Origin: Algoriphagus halophilus
Lineage (GTDB): Bacteria > Bacteroidota > Bacteroidia > Cytophagales > Cyclobacteriaceae
Length of the DNA stretch: 64,000 bases
Direction of reading: 5' to 3'
Assembly: GCF_900129785.1 (NCBI RefSeq)
Contig: NZ_FSRC01000001.1
Location: 806,001-870,000 of the forward strand
In this document: positions 25,489-34,753 of the stretch, piece after piece
Position numbering within the stretch: position 1 is the first letter of the stretch
Layout of the letters: each line of letters opens with the position of its first letter
Position numbers and translations under genes: made by a program
The notes under the pieces: generated by a model
Databases searched by the model: none
Told to the model about the DNA's origin: nothing
The model's input: only the letters and a program-made list of their open reading frames with translations

Positions 25489-26115
25489 ATGCTTAACCCA
25501 ACTACCCCAATAATTTCTGAGGAAATTGTCCTATCTGGGCTCACTTATGAAGAATATCGTCAACTGATTGATGAACTTTTGGCGGAAGGAAAAACTACTG
25601 GAACCAATCATTCGGAAGCCAATATCAATTACACAAAAATGAATGTGGCGCGGATGAGAAGGGTCGACAAGACTGCTAAAATTTCATCTGACATGGAGTC
25701 TTTGATAAAAGGGATTCAGGAGCCACAAACTTGGTTAGTGTTGACAGAGGCTTGGTGTGGAGATGCTTCCCAAAGTATTCCGTACTTTGCAAAATTGGCA
25801 GCCCTCAATCCGCTCATCAACTTGAAATTGGTTTTAAGAGATGAAAATCCTGAACTCATGGATCAATATTTGACCAATGGCGCGAGATCCATTCCAAAGC
25901 TGATCGGTCTCTCCCAGGATTTGAATGAGGAACTATTTACCTGGGGGCCAAGACCTCAATATTTACAGGAACGATTGATTGCCTATAAAAAGGACCCTCA
26001 AGGATTGAGCTCGAAAGAGTTTTCCGAAGGAACGTACCTTTGGTATGCAAGAGATAGAAATCAGGCAATAGAACAAGAACTAAAAGAAGCTATTGCACAA
26101 TATGTAACCTTATGA
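25489..26115 (+). CDS. Thioredoxin-fold protein with single active-site Cys
   Basis: 208 residues, cytoplasmic. TWLVLTEAWCGDASQSIPYFA corresponds to the thioredoxin active-site region, but the CxxC is replaced by WCGDAS with only one cysteine; the cis-Pro strand ARSIPKLIGL follows. It is a bacterial thioredoxin-like type often seen in Bacteroidota. Disulfide exchange with one Cys would need a partner thiol, so activity is uncertain. Its stop overlaps the next start in ATGA. Confidence 0.85.
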   Translation: MLNPTTPIISEEIVLSGLTYEEYRQLIDELLAEGKTTGTNHSEANINYTKMNVARMRRVDKTAKISSDMESLIKGIQEPQTWLVLTEAWCGDASQSIPYFAKLAALNPLINLKLVLRDENPELMDQYLTNGARSIPKLIGLSQDLNEELFTWGPRPQYLQERLIAYKKDPQGLSSKEFSEGTYLWYARDRNQAIEQELKEAIAQYVTL

Positions 26116-26825
26116 ATATCGCTTTAATCTCAGGAACTTCAGGAATGGTTGGCATGCAGTTATTGCATCAACTGTTCAAAAAATATGACTTTGTAATCAG
26201 TGTGGGCAGAAGAAAGTTGGCCCTTAAACATGAGAAGTTAGTTCAGCTGGAGGGGGATTTGTTAAAAATCAATATCTGGGATTGGGAGCACCTTCTGATG
26301 TCAAGCTCTTTGGGCGGAGAATATCAGCTGGTAAGAGAGGAGATACTTGAAAAGAAAGCAGAGATTCATGCGTTTTCAAGCCTTGGGACTACCATCAAAC
26401 AAGCAGGGTCCAAAGAGCGTTTTTACCAAGTCGATCACGATATCGTGTTGGAATTTGCAACATGGGCAAAAAATCTAGGAGCCACTAAATTTTTATATGT
26501 ATCGGCTTTGAGTGCTGATCCCGAATCATCCGTTTTTTATAGTAAGGTGAAAGGTGAAGTGGAGCAGGATTTACAAAAATTGGACTATTCATTTCTTGGA
26601 ATTTTTAGACCCTCTTTGCTTCTTGGCAATCGAAATGAATTCAGGCTTGGAGAATGGTTTGCATCCATCGCCATGAAACCATTGGTTTGGCTTAAGGTCC
26701 TAAAAAATTATCGACCTATTTATGATTTCCAGGTAGCAAAAGCAATGGTATTGGTAGCTAATCAAGCCAGCTCCCAGAATGTGGAAATTATCAATTCGGG
26801 GCAAATGCAAGATCTAACAAAATGA
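26112..26825 (+). CDS. NAD(P)-binding Rossmann-fold protein (atypical SDR/TIP30-like)
   Basis: 237 residues. The N-terminus ALISGTSGMVGMQLLHQL is a nucleotide-binding GxxGxxG loop, and FLYVSALSADPESSVFYSKVKGEVE holds the Ser and the YxxxK dyad of extended SDRs. It resembles NmrA/TIP30-like oxidoreductases; substrate unknown. It overlaps the upstream and downstream genes by 4 bp each (ATGA), so the operon is translationally coupled. Confidence 0.88.
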   Translation: MNIALISGTSGMVGMQLLHQLFKKYDFVISVGRRKLALKHEKLVQLEGDLLKINIWDWEHLLMSSSLGGEYQLVREEILEKKAEIHAFSSLGTTIKQAGSKERFYQVDHDIVLEFATWAKNLGATKFLYVSALSADPESSVFYSKVKGEVEQDLQKLDYSFLGIFRPSLLLGNRNEFRLGEWFASIAMKPLVWLKVLKNYRPIYDFQVAKAMVLVANQASSQNVEIINSGQMQDLTK

Positions 26826-27274
26826 TAGTAGTCATACAGCGAGTTTCCGAAGCTTCCGTCAAAATTGAAGGAGCAATAAAATCAGCAATTGGAACGGGGA
26901 TGATGGTGTTGGTAGGGATTGAGAATGAAGACAACCAGGAGGATATTTCCTGGCTTTCCAAGAAAATCATCAACTTAAGGATTTTCCCTGATGAAAACGG
27001 GGTGATGAATAAAAGCCTGATAGAGGTTAATGGGGATCTATTATTGATTTCTCAATTCACGCTACATGCCAGTACTAAAAAAGGGAATAGACCTTCTTAT
27101 ATTAAAGCGGCAAGGCCAGAGGTAGCGATCCCTTTATATGAAAAGCTCATTCAAACTTTGGAGTTTGATTTGGGTAAGAAAATTGGGACGGGTGAGTTTG
27201 GGGCAGATATGAAAGTTAGCTTGGTAAATGATGGCCCAGTCACCATTCAAATTGATAGCAAAAACAAAGTTTAA
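26822..27274 (+). CDS. dtd: D-aminoacyl-tRNA deacylase
   Basis: Removes D-amino acids wrongly attached to tRNA. The 150 residues are standard. Motifs SQFTL (LLLISQFTLHA) and GPVT (NDGPVTIQI, near the C-terminus) form the catalytic cross-dimer site. RVSEASVKI at the N-terminus is typical. It overlaps the Rossmann gene by 4 bp at the start; the ABC protein follows after 46 bp. Confidence 0.95.
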   Translation: MIVVIQRVSEASVKIEGAIKSAIGTGMMVLVGIENEDNQEDISWLSKKIINLRIFPDENGVMNKSLIEVNGDLLLISQFTLHASTKKGNRPSYIKAARPEVAIPLYEKLIQTLEFDLGKKIGTGEFGADMKVSLVNDGPVTIQIDSKNKV

Positions 27275-27320
27275 TCCCTTCTTTTTATTTTTAGAAAAGT
27301 AACCTCTAACAAAAACTATT

Positions 27321-28799
27321 TTGTCCAATTCTATCCTAACTATTCATGGAGCCACTGTTTTATACAAAGCTCAGCAGGCTTTTGAAAACTTAAGTTTTAA
27401 CTGGAAAACAGGTGAAAATTGGGCGGTGATTGGAGATTCCGGTTGGGAGTTGACCACGTTTATAGAAACCTTGAGGGGCAACACAGTAATTTCTAGAGGA
27501 GAAGTTCATAGACCATTTGCCCAGGCATATGTACAAGAAAAAACAGAAGCAGGGGAGGTACATAGTTTTAGGGACTTAATCGCCTATGTCTCTCAGAAGT
27601 ACGAGTTTAAAAACCGCTCACATATCCAGAATTTTTATTTTCAACAACGGTTCAATTCGTCTGAATCTGAAGAAACTGCAACTGTAAGGGAATACCTTTT
27701 AGAAGTTACCCCGAAAGTCGTTGGACCCTGGACCCTGGAAAATGTGGCCAAACTTCTGAGACTAGAAGCCCTATTGGATAAATCTATATTGAAGCTTTCC
27801 AATGGAGAAACAAGGAGGCTGGCCATTGCCTTAGGCTTGATGCACCAGCCCCATATTTATTTAATGGATCAGCCAATGACGGGATTGGATGTGAGAAGCC
27901 GAGAGGAGTTTGGGACAATTATCCAAGAGATCAGCAAATCCGGTGTCCAGGTGTTGTTAACCACATCAGGGAATGAAATTCCGGATGGAATTACCCATGT
28001 AGCCAAAATCTCAAAATCAGGATTAGCGGGTCGTTGGACCAAGGAGGATTACCACCAAAGTGGAGGAAAGGAAACCAACATCCCTGCTTGGGATTGGGAC
28101 TTACTTCAATCTCTTCTCCCACAGGATAGAGAATTGTTAAAGGCGCCAATAGTACTCCGGAATGTCCGTATTAAATATGGCGACAAAGTGATTCTAAAAG
28201 ATGTCAACTGGGAGGTGAAAGCAGGGGAAAAATGGCTCTTGAAAGGGAAGAATGGCTCTGGAAAATCCACCTTGATCAGTTTGCTGATTGGAGAGAATCC
28301 CCAAGCCTATTCGCAGAATTTCTGGTTGTTTGGAAGAAAAAGAGGAACAGGAGAAAGTATCTGGGATGTGAAGCGGCCTACTGGTTTTGTTGCTCCCGAA
28401 TTGAGTCGGTATTTCCCGGCCAATCAAACTTGTAGAAAAGTGATTTTGTCTGGTTTGTTTGATACCATGGGATTATTCAAAAAAGTCAGCCCCGAGCAGG
28501 AGGAATTGGCCAATCAATGGATCAGGCTTTTTAATTTGGAACCCCTTCAACATACAGTCATACAGAGATTGTCCTTAGAACATCAACGATGGACCCTTTT
28601 GGCCAGAGCATTGATCAAACAACCCCAATTGTTGATTTTAGATGAAGCAAGTCAGGGGATGGATGAATTCCAAAGAAGACTTTTTAAAGAGACCGTTCAA
28701 AGAGTTTGCGAAGGCTGTTCCATTTCCTTGATTTACGTCAGCCATTATGAAGAGGATGTGCCGGACGCAGTAGGGAAAGTCTTAGAATTGAGGTCCTAA
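27321..28799 (+). CDS. Twin-NBD ABC ATPase (ModF-like), asymmetric ATP sites
   Basis: 492 residues, two nucleotide-binding domains and no membrane segment. NBD1 has a degraded Walker A (GDSGWELTT, 38-46; Lys replaced by Leu), an intact signature LSNGE and Walker B ending DQ instead of DE. NBD2 has a good Walker A (GKNGSGKST), a degraded signature (LSLEHQ) and Walker B LLILDEAS. These losses fall on one composite site, leaving the NBD2 Walker A/NBD1 signature site as the working one. The start is TTG (27321): no ATG occurs before residue ~190 and the frame closes 21 bp upstream. Closest in shape to ModF-like soluble ABC ATPases; function unknown. Confidence 0.88.
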   Translation: MSNSILTIHGATVLYKAQQAFENLSFNWKTGENWAVIGDSGWELTTFIETLRGNTVISRGEVHRPFAQAYVQEKTEAGEVHSFRDLIAYVSQKYEFKNRSHIQNFYFQQRFNSSESEETATVREYLLEVTPKVVGPWTLENVAKLLRLEALLDKSILKLSNGETRRLAIALGLMHQPHIYLMDQPMTGLDVRSREEFGTIIQEISKSGVQVLLTTSGNEIPDGITHVAKISKSGLAGRWTKEDYHQSGGKETNIPAWDWDLLQSLLPQDRELLKAPIVLRNVRIKYGDKVILKDVNWEVKAGEKWLLKGKNGSGKSTLISLLIGENPQAYSQNFWLFGRKRGTGESIWDVKRPTGFVAPELSRYFPANQTCRKVILSGLFDTMGLFKKVSPEQEELANQWIRLFNLEPLQHTVIQRLSLEHQRWTLLARALIKQPQLLILDEASQGMDEFQRRLFKETVQRVCEGCSISLIYVSHYEEDVPDAVGKVLELRS

Positions 28800-28879
28800 A
28801 AATATTAATCTGGTTTATTTTTTATTTTTCCTTGAGCGATCATATTTTACGATCCTATTGAAAAACAGGAAGATCAGAA

Positions 28880-31627
28880 ATGTTTAAAACAAGCTTTTTT
28901 AAAAAAGGACAATTTAAACACACCCTTAGTTTTTATTTTTTATTGGTCGGGTTATTCTTTCTAAGATCGAATGTGGCCTTTGGGCAGGAGTCCAGTCTAA
29001 GCTATCCTATTTCACTTGCCGAAAAAATATTTCTTACTACTGATAGGAGCATTTATCTAAACAATCAGACGCTTTGGGTAAATGCGATTGTTACCAAAGC
29101 AGCAGATCATTCACCTAGTCAACTTAGCGGGGTTTTATATATTGAATTGATTGATTTCAATGAAATCATACTAGAAAGGAAAACGATAAAGTTGGAAAAT
29201 GGATGGGGACAAGCATTTTTTGACCTTTATCAGTCTTACTTGCCAGGGAGGTATTTACTAAGAGCCTATACCAAATGGAATGAAAATTTTGGGGCAGATT
29301 TTATCTCTGAAAAGTATGTTGATATTTATGCCTCCCAAGAAATTGGTAAAAATGACCCCATCTATGATTTAACTTTAGTAGAAGAGGAGTCCGGCAATAC
29401 CATCCTAGAGGCAATTTTTGACCCTGCTTCCATCGATAGTCTAGTCAAGGGAAAGTTGGATGTTTTTGTGAACATAGATGGATTAGCAGATTCACTTAGT
29501 ATTAAACCAGAAAATCAGATCTATAAACTTTCTTATCCCATTTCTCCAAAAGACAAAGTGGTAAGTTTGAGAATGCGTACAGATAATGGTATGAGTTATA
29601 CCAAAACTGTAGCATTAAAGGATGGGGTTTCAGAGGTTGAATTTTTTCCGGAGAGTGGGAGTTTAGTTCATGGGATTTATTCTAGAGTTGCCTTTCATGC
29701 GAAGGATGTGAAAGGGAAAGGAGTTAAAATCAATGGGAAAGTCAGAGACCAGGAGGGAAACCTAATAACCACATTTGAAAGTACCGAGAGAGGGATTGGA
29801 AGCTTTTTATTGAAAGGAGATACTTCAAAAATATTCTTCGCCGAAATCCCTTTGGAAAATCAAGAAAGGGGGGTGCTCACCATCCAATTACCCGAAACAA
29901 AATTTAAAGGAGATGTACTGTTTGCCTATATAACGAATGATGAATTAAGGCTGGATATTACTTCTTCTTATCATGATAATGATAGCAGCTATGTGAGTTT
30001 ATCCAGCAGGGGTGTAGAATATTTTTATGCTAGAGGAGTATTGTCAGAAGGGAAAATGTTTTTAAAATTCCCTCTGGATTCTATTCCAGAAGGTGTATCC
30101 TCCTTAACGTTGTTTGATCAAGATAAAAAGGTCCTGGCTAGCCGTTACATTTTTAATCCAAAACCCCAGGAAAGGCTTCAACTAATAGCTAATACAGATT
30201 TAAAAAGTTACAGTCAGCGTCAATTGACAAAATTGAATGTTGCCGTGCTGGATTCAGAAGGCCGAAATAGGGATGCGACTTTATCTGTCAAAGTTCTGGA
30301 TGAACAATTATATGCACTATACAAGAAGGAGCAACAGAGTTTAATAGCGAGAACCCTATTATTTAGTGACTTTAACTATTCCTTGGCAAATGAGGACTCA
30401 TTGATTCAGCCCGAAAATGCGCTGGAGTTAGATACTTGGTTAATGACAAAGAGACCAAGCGATTATAAATTTCATCAACTTGAGGTAGAAGGGAACGTAA
30501 GCCCTGAATATACTATTGGAGTTTCAGGAAGGGTGGAAGGTAATTTTCTAAGGAAAAAAGCGATAAATAGAATAGAAGTCACCCTAATGACTTTTGGAGA
30601 ACAGGTCGGTGTTTTTCAGGAGCAAACTGATAGTTTGGGGCGCTTTAATTTCTTGCTTCCTGATATGTTTGGAACTGAAATAAATGCATTAGTCCAAACA
30701 GTAGATGAAAAGGGGCAAAAGAAAGATTTTTCAATTCTTCTTGATGATAAGGAGGTGCCACCTATTTCGTTTGATCAAAGAGAAACAATCTTGAGATTGG
30801 ATAGCATCAAACGGAATGTAATTATCAAGGAGCAGAAAAAAGATACGGTGGATAGGGCTTTTAACCTTTCAAATAATTTCATCGAATTGGAAGAGTTTAC
30901 GGTAGAAGATTATTTAATGACTCCGCAGAGACAGGAAGTGATGGAGAGATTCGGAAAACCAACTCATGTCGTAGATGGAGCTGAAATTGAATCCAAAGAA
31001 GAAAAATGGTCTTATGGGCTTTATAGTATATTACTTTTTAATTATCCTGAATTGATTTCAGTTACCAGGATCAATGTTAATGGAGGGTTTTTACATGCCA
31101 AAGTAAATGGTGGAGGGCTCACGCTTGTGGTGGTCGATGGTATACCTGTTATGAATTATGATTATCACCTGATTCAAAATATTGATCCCTCAGAAGTGAA
31201 AAGTTTTGAAATTATTAAAAATGCGAAAGGGTTTCCCAAGCTCTTTTTGGAGGTTTTTCCTTGGGTACATCCTTTGGCTGCTCCTCCAGTTGGAAGTGTA
31301 ATTGCCATATATACTCATGCTGGGAAAGGCCTGTTTGGGGCCAATGCCACTGAGGGAGTGATGAAAACCTCCTTACCTGTTTTCTCAGCGATGCGTGAAT
31401 ATGAACAGATGGATTACTCAGCTCTAACTGAAGAACAATTGATTAAACCTGATCTCAGATCTTTGTTGTTTTGGAAAAACAATATTGAATTATCGAAAAT
31501 GGGGCAAGAGGAATTGAGTTATTATAATTCTGATATCACAGGAAAAAAATTCATTATTCTTGAAGCCTTGACGCCCAATGGAGAAGTCGGATTCAAGGAG
31601 TTGGAGTATACCGTAGAATCTAAGTAA
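28880..31627 (+). CDS. MG2-domain protein with TonB-receptor plug-like domain
   Basis: 915 residues, exported (hydrophobic N-terminal FYFLLVGLFFLRSNVAFGQ). Residues ~45-150 carry the macroglobulin-like MG2 domain (EKIFLTTDRSIYLNNQTLWV), followed by further beta-sandwich domains, and ~700-815 carry a plug-like domain of TonB-dependent receptors (LTLVVVDGIPV, IDPSEVKSFEIIKN, GSVIAIYTHAG). No beta-barrel follows, so it is a Bacteroidota-type surface or periplasmic protein and not a transporter. Function unknown. It converges on the lyase gene. Confidence 0.85.
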   Translation: MFKTSFFKKGQFKHTLSFYFLLVGLFFLRSNVAFGQESSLSYPISLAEKIFLTTDRSIYLNNQTLWVNAIVTKAADHSPSQLSGVLYIELIDFNEIILERKTIKLENGWGQAFFDLYQSYLPGRYLLRAYTKWNENFGADFISEKYVDIYASQEIGKNDPIYDLTLVEEESGNTILEAIFDPASIDSLVKGKLDVFVNIDGLADSLSIKPENQIYKLSYPISPKDKVVSLRMRTDNGMSYTKTVALKDGVSEVEFFPESGSLVHGIYSRVAFHAKDVKGKGVKINGKVRDQEGNLITTFESTERGIGSFLLKGDTSKIFFAEIPLENQERGVLTIQLPETKFKGDVLFAYITNDELRLDITSSYHDNDSSYVSLSSRGVEYFYARGVLSEGKMFLKFPLDSIPEGVSSLTLFDQDKKVLASRYIFNPKPQERLQLIANTDLKSYSQRQLTKLNVAVLDSEGRNRDATLSVKVLDEQLYALYKKEQQSLIARTLLFSDFNYSLANEDSLIQPENALELDTWLMTKRPSDYKFHQLEVEGNVSPEYTIGVSGRVEGNFLRKKAINRIEVTLMTFGEQVGVFQEQTDSLGRFNFLLPDMFGTEINALVQTVDEKGQKKDFSILLDDKEVPPISFDQRETILRLDSIKRNVIIKEQKKDTVDRAFNLSNNFIELEEFTVEDYLMTPQRQEVMERFGKPTHVVDGAEIESKEEKWSYGLYSILLFNYPELISVTRINVNGGFLHAKVNGGGLTLVVVDGIPVMNYDYHLIQNIDPSEVKSFEIIKNAKGFPKLFLEVFPWVHPLAAPPVGSVIAIYTHAGKGLFGANATEGVMKTSLPVFSAMREYEQMDYSALTEEQLIKPDLRSLLFWKNNIELSKMGQEELSYYNSDITGKKFIILEALTPNGEVGFKELEYTVESK

Positions 31628-31753
31628 TGGATTTTCAATTTTTTTTCTTTTTCTACTTATTATTCCTTGGTTATTCAACTAACAACGAAGACTTCACTTA
31701 AAGCATGTTGGCTTTGAAATCTGGTCCAATAGGAAATTTTATGAAGTAAGTTA

Positions 31754-31780
31754 TTGGCTAACGGTTAACCGGGAAGCCAA
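31754..31780. repeat. Nested palindrome in a convergent gene gap
   Basis: TTGGCT and AGCCAA flank a 10-bp perfect palindrome (CGGTTAACCG, 31762-31771). There is no T run on either strand, so it is not a standard terminator. It lies between two convergent genes; its role is unknown. Confidence 0.45.
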
Positions 31781-31800
31781 AGGTCCATTCAACCTATGTT

Positions 31801-34500
31801 TTATTTGGTAACCAACTTCACAGTTCTAAACATATAGGGATTCTCGCTTAATCTTAACTCTTTCCCACTGGAAGTAGTCACATTATCTAAAATGACCTCT
31901 TTTGTGATTACATAGGGGAACTTTTCCTGATAGGAAGCATCACTATTTTCAGGATTAAAATTGTGAAAAATGGCAGGACCTTGATAACCCTCTGGATGAT
32001 TGGAGTCTTCGATTTTCAGGTTTTCAAATGTGATTTTTTCAGGCATGTAGCAGGTATAACCGAAGTCATGCTGGCCAGAATTATACCCATTAATCAGGGA
32101 AGCACTATATGGTTTACCTCCATTTGGAATAAAGGTACAGTCACGAATGATGAATGCTCCTTGCCAAGTGCTGCCATAATCAGAACGTAAATTGATCACA
32201 CTTCTTCCTCTGATAGTGGTGTTTTCAACAAGCAGGGTCCCACTTCCAATCGCATTGATTCCCATATGTCCCATCGTCGAATTACGGATCGTAGCATTAG
32301 CTACCCCCATGTGCGCATCAAATCGGGAGAGGGTACAATGGTCATACAACAGATTTTTACAATAATTAGACCCCATGATTCCCCAATAAGTGGGATCGTC
32401 AATGTCATTGGTTTGACTACAGTTAATAAAGGAAACATTCAATGCTCGGCTGACGGAAATATCATAGCTTCCCATGGAAACGGGTTTACCGGCATTGCCA
32501 ATGGTTTGATAGGTTTTATGACCGGTTAATATGGTGTTTTGGACTGTGACATTCGCGCAGTTACTGATGTTCAGGAATCCACCATAGGGAGCACCATGGT
32601 CACCTTCGCCAATCACTCGGTGCTCTAATCCATCGACCACCACATTGGATCGTTTGATGGAGATATTTCGGCTATAATAATTGTACTTGGATTCTTCCTG
32701 ATTCGCGATGGTAGTGAACTTACCGCCTTTGATATTGAGAACATTTTCATCTATCGGCAACACCTTGATATCAGTAATTTCCTCAAAATCCCAGATAATG
32801 GGGGCATTCATATCCACATTCCCTTCTGTGTCTACTAGAAAAATATCTGTCTGTGAAGCACCATTGTTCTGGTTTAATCCAAAGCGGATGTATTGTTTTT
32901 TGTTGGAGTTGGTAACGGTGATTAGGCTTGGTGCAGGGAATGAGACCTCCAGTTTCTCTTGGTTTCTTTTGAGTTTGTAAATTCCTTCCAATGGATAGGA
33001 TTGTAACTTAGAACTGACCAGAAAAACCGGAGCCGTACGATTTTGGACGGCTCGGTCATCAATGATAAAACTGGCTGAACCAAAGTCAGTATCTGTTTGG
33101 ATGATTGCGGTTTTATCCGATCCTCCCACATAAAAGGTTGAATTGTCATTTGCTTTTACCTTCAAGTCATGCTCATTGGCAAACTCATGAGTAGCGATGA
33201 TCGCATCCATATCGTCCGTTTCCCCATCTCCGATCGCCCCGAAATCCTTGTAGCTGACAAATCCTTCGGAAATGAATTGTTGAAGTTGTGCATTAGAATT
33301 GGGAGTCGGATGTTGCCTGTTTATTTTATTTTTGGAAACCCATAACAAAGGAAATCTTACAGGCATATTTCGGACCACTTCCGGAGTATCAAAGTCCGCC
33401 TCCAGTTGATTCCATAGTTGTAAATAGTCCTCTTTTTCAAAAGCCATACCGCCAAACAACAGAAAGGGATGCCGAACGGGCCATTCCTCCCAAAACATGA
33501 CATCTTGTTGATAAGGCCAAGAGTTTTTATCCTTTACATAGGGAAATAAAAATGTGATTCCTTGTTCCAAAGACTTTCCATCAGAGGTTTGATATTGGAA
33601 TAGAGGCTCCTGCTCCTCTGCATATACCTGGCAAAGCGTAGCCATAGCATCCAAAGTGAATAGGGAATAACCATAAGGTTTGGTACGCTTGAGTTCCAAA
33701 GGAAAGCTTCCATCAGGGGCCATTTGATCTGGAAGCAGTACCTTTTTATACATCTCTTTACAGAAATCCAGGACTTCTTGGTTTCCTACTAGCTTGGCAA
33801 AGACTGCTGCCTGCATGGCCCAACAAACACTGTGATTATTTCCATGATCTCGTTCATCGATTCCATAGGAGTGAGTAGTCATCCATTCAAGGTAAGCCCC
33901 AAACCATTCTTTCATTTGCTGAATCTCTGATTTTGTAATCACTCCTGAATTTTCAACAGCTTCGATTGCTTTTGCCACTTCCATCAAATGAATGGTGTCA
34001 ATGATGCCAATTCCTCTTCCTGTCACCTTCCCTTTGATCGCCTGGGCATAAAGTAGGCTCGGGTTCATTTTGGTGTCTTCATCAATCAACCAAGCTTTCA
34101 AGTGAGGAGCTAAAGCTTGTACATATTTTGCTTCGTTTGTGACCAAATAGGCCGAGGCCAATGCGCCGGAAATCTGACTGAATCGGATCATGGCTTCTCG
34201 GTGGGCAGTGAAATTATCTGGATTGGTGAGTCCGTCGCGTTGAATATAAGGCCCGGATGGGTTTGAAGGGTCCGGCCACCAATAATCCCCTTCCGAATAA
34301 AAATCATGAATTCCCCCTGCACTTCTAGGGCTTTGTTCAGCTGTTACAGTAATGGGTTTGTATGTGGCATATTTTTCTGCCAATCGAACCACTCTTTCTT
34401 TTTCCTTTGCATAAAGATCAGAGGTAAAGATTTCAGGTGCTTCCGCTACCTTGAGAGTTGAGAAAAAAGTAAAAAAAAGAATAAAAAGGAATTGCGGCAT
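31801..34500 (-). CDS. Alginate-lyase-like / right-handed beta-helix fusion
   Basis: 899 residues, exported (LFILFFTFFSTLKVAEA). Residues ~25-390 form an alpha-helical toroid of the alginate lyase (PL5-like) family, with YWWPDPSNPSGPY (73-85) and NNHSVCW (221-227), the NNHxxxW pattern of that family. After a Pro/Asn-rich linker (~392-411), residues ~412-899 form a right-handed beta-helix of pectate-lyase/polygalacturonase type, opening with the pectinase-like GAIGDGETDD. It probably degrades an anionic polysaccharide; which one is unknown. The sulfatase at 39.1-40.6 kb could act on the same glycan. No SusCD pair lies nearby. Confidence 0.85.
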   Translation of the reverse strand: MPQFLFILFFTFFSTLKVAEAPEIFTSDLYAKEKERVVRLAEKYATYKPITVTAEQSPRSAGGIHDFYSEGDYWWPDPSNPSGPYIQRDGLTNPDNFTAHREAMIRFSQISGALASAYLVTNEAKYVQALAPHLKAWLIDEDTKMNPSLLYAQAIKGKVTGRGIGIIDTIHLMEVAKAIEAVENSGVITKSEIQQMKEWFGAYLEWMTTHSYGIDERDHGNNHSVCWAMQAAVFAKLVGNQEVLDFCKEMYKKVLLPDQMAPDGSFPLELKRTKPYGYSLFTLDAMATLCQVYAEEQEPLFQYQTSDGKSLEQGITFLFPYVKDKNSWPYQQDVMFWEEWPVRHPFLLFGGMAFEKEDYLQLWNQLEADFDTPEVVRNMPVRFPLLWVSKNKINRQHPTPNSNAQLQQFISEGFVSYKDFGAIGDGETDDMDAIIATHEFANEHDLKVKANDNSTFYVGGSDKTAIIQTDTDFGSASFIIDDRAVQNRTAPVFLVSSKLQSYPLEGIYKLKRNQEKLEVSFPAPSLITVTNSNKKQYIRFGLNQNNGASQTDIFLVDTEGNVDMNAPIIWDFEEITDIKVLPIDENVLNIKGGKFTTIANQEESKYNYYSRNISIKRSNVVVDGLEHRVIGEGDHGAPYGGFLNISNCANVTVQNTILTGHKTYQTIGNAGKPVSMGSYDISVSRALNVSFINCSQTNDIDDPTYWGIMGSNYCKNLLYDHCTLSRFDAHMGVANATIRNSTMGHMGINAIGSGTLLVENTTIRGRSVINLRSDYGSTWQGAFIIRDCTFIPNGGKPYSASLINGYNSGQHDFGYTCYMPEKITFENLKIEDSNHPEGYQGPAIFHNFNPENSDASYQEKFPYVITKEVILDNVTTSSGKELRLSENPYMFRTVKLVTK

Positions 34501-34753
34501 CTTGGGTTATAGGATTGAATAAAGATTTAAAATGCAATTATTTTCGATGTTTTGAAAGGATAAATCCCTGATAATTTGAAGTGGTTCTAGGATAGTTCTT
34601 ATCAAGGAGGAAAGTCGATATTTTGTATGTTTCTTTACTATCTGTTGAATAAGAGGGGAGATCAAAGATTATTTTTATTCTATATTTAAAGCTCATTAGT
34701 ATTTGATCAACCCTATCAAATTCTATTTTTTTTGAATTTCAAAACCAACTGAT

